Positions 49,729 through 61,739 of a stretch of 64,000 nucleotides of DNA are shown here, one piece after another (within the stretch, counting starts at the first letter, position 1; each line of letters opens with the position of its first letter). Made by a program: the position numbers and the translations under genes. The notes beneath the pieces are model-generated. The model made no database searches. It saw nothing but the letters and a program-made list of their open reading frames with translations, and was not told the DNA's origin. Origin of the DNA: Loxodes magnus (Eukaryota; Ciliophora; Karyorelictea; Loxodida; Loxodidae); the NCBI GenBank assembly GCA_946699065.1, contig CAMPDV010002022.1:1-64000 (forward strand). The letters run 5' to 3'.

Positions 49729-51981
49729 TTAATTTTCCTCTTCTAATAAAACCTTTCCTAAATCTATTTCGGTATCTTTTCTCTCTTTTTAGGTCTGCTA
49801 ATCTTAAAAATAATAATGTAAGATTTTAAGATTTTTGCCTTACTCACTAATCAAATCTCACTTTATTTAGTTGCATCTAAGTAACTATAGGGTTATTAAA
49901 CTATTTCATATTGGATAGTAAAATCCTTGCTCGTCTTTAAATATAAATCCTTCCTAAGTCAATAAATCATTAGAACATAAGTTCAAATGCTATAATAAAT
50001 GACAATTTTTTATTATCTTATGCAAATCTTAATTTCTTACTTAGCACTGTTGAAGTCCCAATGTGGTTAACTTCTAGATTTTCACAATTTAATCAATCCA
50101 ATTTTCATTCAAAAAAGTGCATTAATATAAAGAAAGATAATCTAGTTTAAAACAATATTTATTGATAGTTTCTAGAGTTTAATTTGATATAGTTCTTATT
50201 AAGTAAAGCTTTATTATTTCTAGTTTATTACAGTTTTAGAATATTAAATTTAATGCTTCATCTTTCAATTGAAATAAGTTCTACAGCAATAATTCTTTTA
50301 ATTTCTAATTGTGCTGTCCTATAGATTTAAGGGTATAATCTACTAGTTAGTTTAAATTTATTATTTTTAATAACCTTAAATTTGGGCTACTGTTTAAAAT
50401 AAGAGCTAATGTTTCATCTTATAAATAGTTAGGACCTTCTAGTGTTAATTTATATAAGGATGCAAGTTACAATAAATGCATTTTATTGCTTATTCCTTAT
50501 TATTAGTTCTAGATTTCTTCTTAATTTGGTTCATTTTTCAATTAATTTCTTTATATTATAGATAATTTTTATAAATTTGGAGTAATGAGCAGTAAAGATA
50601 TTAAGGATTGGTCAACAAAAGACATACAATCATTTATATAAAGTTTTTCAAGTTTTAGCAAACTTAAATTATAGCAGTAAAAGCTAGAAATCCCTTCTTC
50701 ATTTAAATTCTTAAATTATGTATTCTAACTAATTACTAAGCTGCTATTAGCCTAACTTCATTTTAATTTTTTTAGATTTGGAGCATTTTAGAGTATTAAA
50801 AAGAAAAGCTGAATTTAAAATATCATAGAGTTGTTTATTTCAATATATTCTAGTTAGTTTCATTTATTTTAAAAGAAGTTAATCAATGCTTCATGACTAA
50901 AATTTCATATCTAAATCTTTAACTTCTTTAAGTTCAAACTAATTATATATTACAAAGTTTCTTTTTCTATATCTTATGCTTTCAATAAATCAATGCAGCT
51001 CAAATTAGGACAATAGCTAAGAAAATCCTATATTCTATAGTTTATTAATAGTTCTTCTACAAATTTACCTTTTATTGCTAAAAAGCTTTTAATATAGCCA
51101 TAATTTATTTTTTCACTCTCAATTATTATAATTTTTAGCTTTAAATCTTAGCAGTAATTTATTAAGAACTCACCTGTTATATTTTTGACTCATTAAAGGT
51201 AAATAAATTCTAAACTAGGCACATTCTTCAAAAACCTTAAATCATTATCCATTATATTTATTCATTAAACAGTCAGATGTTTTAAGTTTATACAACTTGA
51301 CAAATCAGGTATATTCCTGAGAGTTTAAAAAAAGATGTATTATATTTTAATTTCTTAAATCTAAACATTTTAACTACTTTTAATAATTTTCTTTCTGAAA
51401 TGCATGCATCTATTAAACTCTTAAATTACTTGATCTCAAACATTCTGAGAAAAATCAGATAAATTGAAATAGATTTGTTTAATATCTTAGTAAGCTATTT
51501 ATTTTAATTGCCATTATAACCTATTTTTAATAATCTCTTCCTTATTCTTATAAAATGATAACTGTAATTATTAAATTTGATAGGTAAATTTATTGAAGAG
51601 TTTACTAACTTATTATAAAACTGCTATTTCTTTGGTATCTAAAAATTAAAATACTTAGTCAAGGATATTCTTGTTCTTTCAAAATTGTTTACTTACAATA
51701 TCTATCTAAATTACTGGTTCCTAGTTAGTTTTTACTTAATTATTTATCTTTTATTATCCAAAAGCATTATCAGAATTTTGCTAGTTGCTTATATCAGGAA
51801 AATCTTAATTTATGCTTTATGAATGTTCAGAAGTTTAAATATTAAGCACTAGATTTCTTTCCTCTTATTATAGATTTAAGCCTTCCTAGCAGTAAGTATT
51901 TCAACAATCTAATTCTTGACGCATTTAAGTCTAGTTTTATAGCCTGCATTTGGAGTAATAATTATACGTGTTAGACTACAT
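49729..51981 (-). CDS. F-box/leucine-rich-repeat protein 2
   Basis: ATG at 51981 and TAA at 49729-49731 are exactly in register (751 codons incl. stop), and all sampled segments align with gene 1: start MQSN, FPDISN, FWKNKNILDQVFQFLD (F-box, about residues 105-140, W as TGA at 51679-51681), the LRR body with N-K-TGA-N-Q-L-E-Y-I-E-I, and an end reading DLGKVLLEEEN before TAA. The N-terminal Cys cluster of gene 1 is mostly lost. Same likely role as gene 1, probably with different substrates. The middle was not translated codon by codon, but net frame is preserved over 2.25 kb. Confidence 0.8.
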
Positions 51982-53929
51982 TTATTTAAATTAATTAAAA
52001 ATGAAGCAACTAGCAAACCAATTATAAAGAAATAAAATATTTAATTTAATTAAATTTAAAGCAGGTACTAGATATTATTATCATCTAATTTAACTATATA
52101 ACATATAAATTCTTTATCTAGCACTTTTATTATATTCATCAAGTAAAAAGTAATATCATTATAAGTACTGCTATATCACTATAAAGAGTGTAACTCTAAT
52201 GTTCTTAAAATCTACTCTGGTTTTATTTATATTTTAAGATATTAATAAATTTGAAGCTATTTAAATGAATGCTATTTTAGTAATTGCTTCATTTTTAAAT
52301 CTGTTATTATTTAAAATTAATAAACTAACTGTCTTTATTTTTAACTTCCTTTTAGAATTTTAGCTTTAACTTAATAGATTATAAAAACAGACGCCAGTTG
52401 GAAATTGATTAAGAATTCTGGTTAATAGCAATCTAGCAAGTTGAGTGCGTAGTTAATATTGAATACTAACACTTTTTGGAAGCTTTGAGAGTAAAATTGT
52501 TCCATTCTGATCTCACCCTTTCTAGCCTTTTTGAGGAAATGTAAGTATTATATAGATGATATCATAAAGAGAAGCAAGAAATTGAACCCTTATATGGATC
52601 CAATAAGACCGAAAGGAGAATCTATCTTATCTTAATTTATTTTAAAGCTTACTAATCTACATTAGTTTAATTATTCCTAAAAATGCATATTTAATAGTTA
52701 ATTATATTTAATTATCTTTTAATTTTAAAGATAAATGTATTTCAAGGGCATCTAAAAAAAGAAGCAAAAAAATGTTATTTAAAATAGTGAAAAAAAGTAA
52801 ACAAAAATAATTTAATTAAATATAAAATAATAGCTAAACAGTATTTATTTGCTTAGCATTATCAAATAAAATAATAATTTGATAATAAGATTTTATAGAT
52901 ATAATTATATAAATACCTAAAGATTTCTTAATTTGTTACATAGAAATAAAATACAAATAATAGCATTTATGAAAGATATAATAATAGTGTATAAAACCTA
53001 TTTTTATAATTTTTATTTTAAATAGAAGTCAAAATAATAGATCTTTGATATGTTTAATATTAATTAATAAAAAATAAATTTTGTTTTTAAATTCTTTGAT
53101 AACAGGATAGAACTAAACTCGTAACTTTTGGACTTTAGAAAAGGATAGAAACCATATATAGATGAAAGCAGAAGAAGATCCAATCTCTCAAGCAAGAAAA
53201 ATTTCCCTGAAGTCTGTCAGATTCACTTCTTCAGCTAAGATAAGTATGAAGCTACAGTTTCGCCTCACTTATTTCCTATTTTACATAAAAGTTATTATGA
53301 ATAAGCTGAAGCAACAAATATGGGAAATCATTTTTAATGCAGATGATATTATATAAGAAGAAGTTTCTACTAAGCTTGGCTTTCCAGTTCAAAATGCTCT
53401 ATATTTTTAGGGATTTTGTGGAAGGTATAGGAGTAATTAGAATTCTCAAGTCATTTAAACAGATTTTTTAACCAAAAAACCGTATAGATTACCTAAACCA
53501 ACCTGAGCAAGGGCTAAAGTGGCCATGATTATCGTTAATGATATTCTTGTGCTACACCATTTCCTATTTTTTATTATTTCCTTTGAACCATTTGCTCTTA
53601 CAAAAGAATAGTCAACTCTTTTTAATATGAGAAGATTGGTGATTATTTCTAAACTAATGTAGATCCAAGTAAATCGTTGTATTAGATTCGAACAGTTGAG
53701 AAAAAATCGAATTCAATGTTTTTAGATCTATCAGCCAGATGAATCTGAATCTTTTCTTTTAATTAATTAGGGAAAAAACATTTGCAATTTACTGGCTCTC
53801 AAATTTTTCGTATAAAGGAAAAATAAAAATAAAAGTAACTAAAAAGCAAAAGTGGAAGTTAAAGAAATTAAAGCTTATATCTCCTAAAAAGGTTAAAAAG
53901 CTAGAAAGCTTTGTAAAAATTTTAGAAGT
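51982..53929. other. no certain gene; possible LINE E upstream part
   Basis: A plus-strand frame from 53162 (MKAEEDPISQARKISLKS) continues open under the recoded code for several hundred codons and has raised G+C. It contains no diagnostic motif in a sensible order. It may be the 5' part of LINE E or another decayed gene. Confidence 0.3.
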
Positions 53930-55736
53930 TAGCTATCTGATCTATTCTATCATTCGTCTCCATTAATAATGCAAAAAACTAAATAGATTAATGTAGGTGG
54001 TGTAGCACTTCATTAATGCCCCATCCTCTTAAATTTTAGATTATTTCTCCCTTAAATGTAGTGATTATAATTATTCTTTAATCAAGGATTACAATTTGAA
54101 TTAGAGAATTTTTTAAATATATCTTCCCGCTTTACGTTGGTTATATCCTAAATCATTCTTTATAAATATCTTATTTTTCTTGTCTTAAATTGCGTTTAAT
54201 TAGTATCATTATTATCAAAGGCTTTATTTTATGATGCAATTTTTTCTTTAATCTCTTTACTAATTTTAATTCAAACTTTACACTATCAAGTTAAAAAAAT
54301 GTTACGCCTTGACATTTTAAGATTTTGCGCAGAATGTTCACACTCCTAAAGTAGAAAATGGTGGTGAACTTTTATCTTGATATATCTAAAATGAATTTCT
54401 GGATTATCAAATAAAATTGATAAAAACATGAGATTGATAGCAAGAAAAACCTTTTAAGCACCTGGAAATACTTTTAATTAATCTTGTTATATAGATCTTA
54501 ACTGAATACCATTTAAGCTTATTATGTCTCTAAGTTTTTAAAATAAAATAAAAATAAGTAAGAAAATAAAATCTTCCCTAATCAACAATAAGATCCCTTT
54601 TTAAGAATAACTGATAAGAAGGATATAATATAGAGATTAAGTATTATGACTATCTGATTATTACACAATAGATGTTAATAATTAGGAATATAATAGTAGC
54701 ATAAATACTTTTACGAAATACGTTAAAAGTAAGATTCAACATTAATTTTAATTAATTAATTAATTTTAAACTAAAAGAGCTTTGGACTGCAACTTCTTGC
54801 AGTTTAACGACCCCAACACTCCCTTCATGGGAAAACGGGGATATCCTGTTGCTTTCGAAAAGCAGCTGCCAGGGAGCTCCATCGCTATGGGCAGCCAGGC
54901 TTCAAGCCCCTACCAGGAGTGGATAATCAAAAGGAAGGCGTTTCCTTGCAAAGGTTGACTTTGACCAGGGACTTTCTCAGCGACAGGAAAGGAACTTGTT
55001 CCTAGCCATAAAACCAGAAAGTATGATTCACAAGTTCAATCTCAGCTCCCACCATCTTTTTAATTATTCAACATTAATTTTATGAATTAATTACTTAAAT
55101 ACTAAAAAGGATGCTTAATGCAAAGTTATTTATATAATAATTAGAATAAGGGTAATAATTCCCGTAAACCTATCTAAAATTATATAAATAATATCGAAAA
55201 GAAATAATTAGTATATACAAACTCAGAACCTAAAGCTTAAACTTCAGCTAGGATCTTGTAGGAAGATATTATTTAATTGAGAATCCCCATTTTATCTGTG
55301 ATAATTTTTATTAATTTGAACATGTTTTGGATTGAGATTGTTATATGGATATGTGAGAATGAATAATAGCAAAGATTGGATAATGTGATACCAGAAGATT
55401 AATAACATATGACCATAATAATACCGTTTAATTATATAAAACAAATTAGAATACATTTATCTGTAAGTTAAATTTTCATAGGATTTCGTTTAAAAGGAGA
55501 TTAAAATTATTCGATTTGGAAAAAAGGCGAATGATAAAAAGTTCTGAGACCAAGAATAAAAAAGTGAAAGAAAAAGAAAAGATGAAGAGAATTATGTAAA
55601 TAAGGAAGGAAAAGAAGAGAGAAATACAATAAGAGCAAGATGAGCAAGCGGAAGATTAGAAAGAATTAATTGATGAAGAAGATGATCTAGTTGAGGAATA
55701 ATATGAAGGTGAAAGCATCTGAATTTAAAACTTTTA
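53930..55736 (+). pseudogene. LINE E, 3' part of a non-LTR retrotransposon
   Basis: Supported by CYIDLNW with W as TGA (54485-54505), IPFKLIM after it, and beyond a nested SINE the C-terminal block KIGQCD...LITYD (about 55370-55420), DLEKRR, and a strongly charged tail KKVKEKEKMKR ... EGESI ending at TGA (55734-55736). A motif-B-like string (GGVALHQCPILLNF) lies near 53990-54035. The catalytic Asp pair was not found. The tail terminates cleanly at TGA, so in this frame TGA is the likely stop. Order and block spacing match LINEs C and D once the SINE is removed. Confidence 0.6.
54751..55065 (-). mobile_element. GC-rich SINE-like element, copy 3 (inside LINE E)
   Basis: Perfect 17-bp duplication ATTCAACATTAATTTTA at 54734-54750 and 55066-55082. 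The (ATTA)n tail on the left sets minus orientation. It interrupts LINE E between two conserved C-terminal blocks. Nearly identical to copies 1 and 2. Confidence 0.9.
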
Positions 55737-56123
55737 AATAACATTATAACATTTTTAATTGAAGGAAATAATTCTAAAAATGAAAAGATATCACATGAAT
55801 CTTTTATAAATAAGTAGTAAATAATTAAATTAAAATAAGATAATAATGATTTACTAGAAGTAAAAAATAATCTAGCATATATGCTAAATATATTATTAAG
55901 CTTATAATATTTTTATAATCCAAATTAAACTGAAATAAAATAGCAAAAATAAAAATTAATCTTATTTTATAAAAACAGTTCTAGATATCAATAGCTAGTA
56001 AATCATTAGTTAAATCTAAAAATATTTAGCAGTAATTATTTTGGCTAAATATAAGATAGATTTATTATAGGCTAAGATAAATATAATTTATCTAGATAAA
56101 ACATAATATAAAAGGAAAACTCA
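55737..56123. other. no gene recognised
   Basis: A+T-rich spacer; ends in the left target duplication of element A4 (56112-56123). Confidence 0.45.
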
Positions 56124-56955
56124 CATATATAAAAAAAATGGAATAATCTGTTCGTCTCTCAAAGAATTAACTAAGAAACTTAAGAAGAAAAGCGGAAAAA
56201 GAAATGTAGAAAATTTAACAGCAAAAAGAGGATTCAAGTTCTTCTTTTGAAGGAAAAGTTATGGTCGGACCAATCGATATTCAGGAATCTAAGAGTGAAG
56301 CTGATAAAAACTCTAAAGTCAGTTAGATCAAATGAAGAATTAATCCAAAAATACGAAGAAACAATTTACAATAAAGGGGAAAAATATGGGAATTAATGAG
56401 CGGCAATGACGACCAAAATAATTAATTATTAATTCTATGTCGTCAGTTCATCTAAAATAACTTAGTAACAGAATTATAACTTTATGAACAATCGCAATCC
56501 ATAGTTAGTTAATAATAGAACATGATTATAGAAAAAGAATAAATTAAATTAACTAACTAATAATTGAAACAAGAAGAAAAAATTGATATAAACTTATAAA
56601 TGAGAATAGAGAAACTGAAAAAAAAGTTTTTTAGAAGAAGAATTAAGAAAAATAGACCAAAAACTGCTGATACTGTAATGCGAATAATCACATTCTACGA
56701 CAATACTGAGCTTGAGAGAAACTCCAAATAAGAGAAGAACGAAGAACATGAAGAAACCTTAATAAACTCTGAATAACGAAAGATGGAATTTATAAATAGA
56801 AAATTTTAGCGAGAACTGAAAATAGCTATTAATGGTAACCTACCACGTATAAAAAAAGGTCTGGTATTCATCCACGTAAAAAAAAATGGTTGCAGGTACC
56901 TGGTTGAAAGCCAGGGAGAGCAAAAACTTTAAGCAATAAAGTATATATTATTATT
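56124..56955 (+). mobile_element. zinc-knuckle retroposon, copy A4
   Basis: AAGGAAAACTCA at 56112-56123 and 56956-56967 gives a 12-bp target duplication and an 832-bp insert, the same length as A1. The 3' part again has CATCCACGTAAAAAAAAATG, the hairpin CCTGG-TTGAAAG-CCAGG (56911-56927) and a TAT/ATT tail. Confidence 0.85.
56138..56863 (+). pseudogene. coiled-coil CCHC zinc-knuckle gene, copy A4, frameshifted
   Basis: Start MEQSVRLSKNQLRNL and EGKVMVGPID match A1 and A3. Indels near 56320 and 56665 move the frame, after which the knuckle reads C-W-Y-C-NANN-H-ILRQ-Y with W as TGA and the last Cys changed to Tyr. The following LWIT..GIYK motif is intact with W as TGA. The lost Cys and the indels suggest an inactive copy. 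Confidence 0.7.
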
Positions 56956-57654
56956 AAGGAAAACTCATAAGATAAATAAAAATAGTTACATAAAAAAGGT
57001 AAATAATAACAACTAACAAATACTAAATATAAATGCAGACTATTAGTCTATTTAAAATTTATTAAATAAATTATAATTCAAAAGCTTAATTAAAATAAAT
57101 TTATTGCTTAATATAATTAAATTATATTAACTTTTATTTATAGAATATTATTTTTATTAAACATATATAAAAGAATGCATATTTTTAATATCAAATTACA
57201 AGTTAATTTCCAACTTACCTTCTTTTTTTTTATTTTAATCTATTAATTAAAATATAAAATTTTGGTTATTTTTATAGAAAAATATTATAAATAATTTAGG
57301 AAAAGATTATCTTAAGCTAAATAAAATAAATAAAGATTTATAGATTTTTATATTACAATCAAATTAGATATTAAAATTTATATAATGAAAGATAAAATTT
57401 CAAACGTAATATTTTTCAATAATTGTGATAAAAAAATATAGCTAAATTCTATCTTCTTTACTAAACTAGATAAATTTATTACTCTACATTTCAGTTTACG
57501 ATGTAAGATAAATGTATGTTTATTTAAGATTATGCATACTAAATTTAGTAAACTATTTCTAGAAAATAAAGGATATTAATTTTTAAGAAATATTGTTATT
57601 TCTTTTTTATTATTTAGTATGTTTATTTATATTTTATATTATAAAATATGGATG
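56956..57654. other. no gene recognised
   Basis: A+T-rich spacer. Confidence 0.45.
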
Positions 57655-57990
57655 TCGGCCAGTGTCAGAAGAACTAGTAAGCATTCTGGTGCATTGTATA
57701 CTGCAATGCGAGTAATCTCGCACAAGAGGCACTGAACAAGCTCAGAAGAGGCAAGCCTAATTTTTACCGAGAGTACTCACTAGCAGTATAAACGTTTGAC
57801 TGACGGACCTAATGATGACTTAATTACTAATTCTTATTTGAATATTATTCAAGAAGACTGAGCATTTGGTTCAAGATTCGAGAATAATTTTTAATAAGCA
57901 GTCTTCCCATTTGGAGAAGACGATGTGACTCAACGGACGGGTAGAATAACTACAGGAAGAATGAGAAGATTTTTTCAATATTAAATATTA
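57655..57990 (+). pseudogene. retroelement-associated ORF, family III, copy b
   Basis: Aligns with 40447-40800 (minus) over its whole length. Shared protein blocks are DLITNSYLNIIQEDW, FKIR.Q.LIS and TTGRMRRFFQY. W of QEDW is TGA (57859-57861). Compensating -1 and +1 indels around 57862 and 57908 alter the frame between the blocks. A shared 3' hairpin follows. Confidence 0.55.
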
Positions 57991-57999
57991 ATATTGAAA

Positions 58000-58030
58000 G
58001 AGCTACACACCAACGAGGTGTTACACTCTC
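58000..58030 (+). repeat. retroelement 3'-end hairpin motif, copy 5
   Basis: Inner stem ACACC-AACGA-GGTGT (58007-58021) within outer GAG/CTC. Compared with GCAC/GTGC at 39.8 kb the stem sequence differs but pairing is kept. Confidence 0.65.
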
Positions 58031-58264
58031 TGTAATAAAATTAATTTTTTATTTATTTAATATTTTTTAATGCAACTTATCTTTTAGTATTTGTAAATTT
58101 TATTAATCTAATTAATTTATATCATATTAAACTTTATCAAAGAATCTAAATAAAAACATTAAATTTATTAATTAATTAATTTTAACTATAAGGGTTAGGG
58201 TCATCTTTAATTAGAGGAAATGTTTCCTCAAATTAAAGACAATAAAAGTTTTTATATTAAATAC
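58031..58264. other. spacer
   Basis: A+T-rich DNA; contains a short palindromic GAGGAAATGTTTCCTC at about 58213-58228. Confidence 0.45.
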
Positions 58265-59115
58265 TCAACTGTAAATGTCTTCATCTGAATCAATTTCAAA
58301 CTGAGATAATTCTTCTTTCTCTTCAATAAGCTCATAGAATTGTTTTTCCATCTTCTTGTAATTTTTCTCCAGCTTCTCTAAACAAATTCTAAGGTCATTG
58401 TTGTCCTTTTAAAGCTATTAATTCTGTTACTATTAATTACCAAGATCCTGTTTGATTAATGTCAAACTTGAATCATCTAATATCAGCTTCTTTCTGTAAA
58501 TACCTCCAGAGTAGTTACAATATAGCCTCCTCGATGTTCCAAATTCTTTACGGTGCTGCTCAAGCACTCTTCTTCACTTCGGACATTACCTCAAAAAATG
58601 CCCAGCCTTTTGACAACAATAGCAACGCTTTATTAAGAGCTTGAATTAAAATTTTTATTCTGTTTACATTTTTTCAATTTCCATCTTGTCTGTTTGAGGT
58701 TAGTTTTTTTTGATTGGTAATCGATTTTCTTCTTTAATTTTCTATTGATTTGCTAATAGTTTTTTTTCTAATAGTTCAAATTAGGAAGTTAAGGCTTCAA
58801 TTTAAAACTAAACTTTACTTACCAAGTCTTGATCTTCCTTTTTCTATCTTACAAAAGAAGCCGAAGATTCAAGTTTTCCTCCTTCAGGATCTATATTTCG
58901 GTTTTCATTTTCTCAATTAATGAATAAAGCTAAATAATGTCTTGCTCGTGGGGTTTCTCAACTTTTTTCAGTTTGGTAGGAAATTCCGTATTTCCCAATC
59001 CTTAACAGGAGTAGATTTATCTTTTTTGAATTCTTGGTTCTTGTTAGTTAATTGAGACTTAAGATTGATCTTTAAGGTTAGAATTTAAGGTTTAGATTCC
59101 CGGTTTTTTTTCCAT
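58265..59115 (-). CDS. coiled-coil CCHC zinc-knuckle protein, subfamily B (B4)
   Basis: Start MEKKPGIQTLNSN at 59115. One indel in an A-run near 58840 separates the N-terminal part from the rest, which is then open to TGA at 58265-58267. Order after the indel: Gln-rich helical region; DKMEIEKM; knuckle C-YC-C-QKAG-H-FLRQ-C with the usual Gly before His; LYCNYSGGIYRKK; a second coiled coil; and an acidic end DSDEDIYS. The best-preserved knuckle in the window. The acidic tail directly before TGA suggests TGA is the stop here. It lies about 160 bp downstream of F-box gene 3, same strand, as B1 does behind gene 1. The indel may be a sequence error, so I keep it as a gene. Confidence 0.65.
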
Positions 59116-59276
59116 TTTTTATAACATTAAATTTATATTTTCTACATTTAGTCATTTTAAATTTCCTTACATTTTAAAAGCATATAACTACATATAATTT
59201 AAAGATGGAATAACTATAGAAAACATAAAGCAAATAATTTTAATTTAGTTACTTATTATTTAATAATTATTTTAAG
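59116..59276. other. short intergenic gap between F-box gene 3 and B4
   Basis: About 160 bp of A+T-rich DNA; must hold the F-box gene 3 end and B4 start signals. Confidence 0.5.
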
Positions 59277-61529
59277 TTAACTTTACTCCACTAATAATAT
59301 CTTCCCTAAATTGAAGTCTTTAACCTTTCTATCTTTGTAAGTCTGCTAGCTTCTAAAATAACGTTGTAGGACCTTAAGATTTTTACCTTACTCATCGATT
59401 AAATTTCATTTTATTTAGTTGCATCCATATAAATTTAAATTTCTTAAGTTATTTCATATTGAATAGTAAAAATCTTACTCGTTTTTGAATATAAATCCTT
59501 CTTAGTTCAAATCATCATTATGACTTAAATCCAAATTTTATAAATAGTCACAATTTTTTATTATTTTTACTAAATCTTCATTCTATACTAAACATGAAGA
59601 TAGCTTCAATGTAGTTAACTTTTAGATTCTCACAATTTAATCCATCCAATTATCTTTCAAAAAAGTGCATTAATACAATGAAAGATGAATTAGACTATAG
59701 CAATATTTACTAATTGTTTCTAGAGTTTAATTAGATATATTTCTTATTAGCCTTAATTCTACTGTTTTCAGTTTGTTACAATTTTAAAATATGAAATTTA
59801 AAGCTTCATCAGTCATTTGAATCAAATTCCTAAAATATAGTTCCTCTAATTTCTATATATATTATCCTATAGATCTAATAGTCTAATCTTTAAGTTAGCT
59901 TAAATTTATTAAGTTTAACATTCTTAAATTTTGGGTATTTTTTAGAATAAGAGCAAACGTTTCATCTTATAATTAATTAAGCCCTTCTAGTGTTAATTTG
60001 TATAAGGAAGTGAGTTACAATAAAGGCATTTTATTGCTTATTCCTTATTATTAGTTCTAGATTTCTTCTTGATTTGGTTTATTTTTAAATTAATTTCTTT
60101 AAATTAAAGATAGTTTTTATAAATTTGGAGTAGTCTATAGTAAAGATATGAGGGATTGATCATTAAAAGGCATGCAATAATGTATAGAAATGTTTTAAAG
60201 TTTGATTAAACTTAAATTATATTAACTAAAGCTTTAAATTTGTTCTTAATTTCAATTGTTTATTTACTTATTTGAACCTATTTCTAAGTTACCATTAATC
60301 TACTTTCATTTTATTTTTCTAAGATTTGGAGCATTTTGAAGTAATTAAAAGAAAAATTGTACTTAAATTGTCATTTAGTTTCCTATTTCTATATATTCAA
60401 GTTAGTTTCACTTATTAGAAAAGAAATTAGTCACTGCTTCTATATTTAAATTCTTAAACTAAATCTTTAAGTCTAATAAGTTTAAACTCGTTAGTTACTT
60501 TAAATTTTATTTTTACAGATAGTATGCATTCAATAAATTAATACAAATCAAATTAGGACATTAGGTTATGAAATCCTATGTGTTATTGTTTATTTCTAGT
60601 TCTTTAATAAAGTTGCCTTTTACCATTAAAAAGCTTTTAATACACTCATTATTTATCTTTTCACTCTTAATTTTTATTACTTTTAAGTTTAAATCTTAGC
60701 AATTATTTATTAAGAACTAACCTGTTATATTTTCTATAGAAATAAGAGAGATGTATTCTAAATTAGGTAAATTCTTCATCAATTTTAAATCATTATCTGT
60801 TATATTTATTTTCTGAATATCTAGATGCTTTAAGTTTTGGCAGCTTGATAAATCAGGTATATTACTAATAATTTAATAACCTAAGCTTTTTAAATTAATT
60901 TCTTATATCTTTACATGTTAGCCTTTTTTAATATTTTTCAGTCTAAAATCTATACATCTATTAAACTCTTAAATTACTTAATTTCATACTTTCTGAGATA
61001 GGAAAGATGCATTTAAATCTATTTGCTTGATATCTGAATAAGCTATTTATTTAAAAAATCAATATAATCTACTTTTAGTTTATTTTTCATCATCTTCATT
61101 AATTTTTATTTGTAATTGTAAAATTTTAAAGGTGAACTTATAGAAGTATTTGCTAACTTACTATAAAGCTTTTATTTCTTTATTATTTAAATGCTAAAAT
61201 ACTTAGGTAACGATATTCTTGTTTTTCCAAAAAATGCCATTTACGCTCTATTCTTAGATTTTAAGTTCCTTATTCATTTAAACTTCATTGATTATCTTTT
61301 ATTAATCATATGTTTTATCTAAATCTTCTATCTTGCTAATATCAGGAGATTCTTTTTTTAAGTGTTATTGGTGTTAAGTAGTCTAAATATTCTATATGAT
61401 ACTATTTTCTTATTACTATAGATTTAAACTTTCCTAGAAGCTATTATTTTAATAGTCCTATTCTAAATATTCTAAAGCCTAGTTATAGCTTTTAGATTTT
61501 GAACAAGAAATGCTCTTGTTTGGCTACAT
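59277..61529 (-). CDS. F-box/leucine-rich-repeat protein 3
   Basis: ATG at 61529 and TAA at 59277-59279 are in register (751 codons incl. stop). Segments translated: MQPNKSISCSK start, SPDISKIEDLD, F-box FWKNKNIVTQVFQHLNNKE with W as TGG (61227-61229) where genes 1 and 2 have TGA, an acidic NEDDEK, LRRs such as IPDLSSCQNLKHLDI and LMKNLPNLEYISLI, and an end DFNLGKILLVEQS. An alternative earlier TAA lies two codons upstream. Likely substrate receptor of an SCF-type ubiquitin ligase by family. High divergence between paralogues with conserved length suggests they are functional. Confidence 0.82.
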
Positions 61530-61739
61530 TTATAAAATAAAAAAGAAATGGACTATATAATAAATAAATTATGAAAGAAATTAAATAATTAATCTCTTAA
61601 ACTAAAGATAAATTATTATTATATATTATTATAATAAATAAAGTCATCCTAAGAAACTATTTACTTCTTTTAACAATATTTTATAATATTAAAGCTTTTA
61701 ATTATGATTAAGAAAGTTATTATTATTCTTTTAAAAAAT

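Noticed and set aside
53340-53352. NADDII read as a reverse transcriptase catalytic box
   Set aside because: It lies before, not after, the motif-B-like string of LINE E and lacks the following conserved residues.
53490-53504. TAAACCAACCTGAGC, resembling the Tetrahymena chromosome breakage sequence
   Set aside because: Only the first 11 of 15 positions match the known motif, there is a single occurrence, and the genetic code argues against Tetrahymena.
54810-54830. ACCCCAAC in the antisense of the GC-rich element, like a telomerase RNA template
   Set aside because: The element is a dispersed SINE with target duplications, the sequence is on the opposite strand, and copy 2 reads ACTCCAAT. 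No pseudoknot or other telomerase RNA feature is seen.
58827-58841. 15-nt intron-like GTAAGTAAAGTTTAG in zinc-knuckle gene B4
   Set aside because: It is a multiple of three, and the sequence reads through as VSKVQ in a conserved coiled coil, so splicing is not needed. A few other 15-18 nt candidates were equally unneeded.
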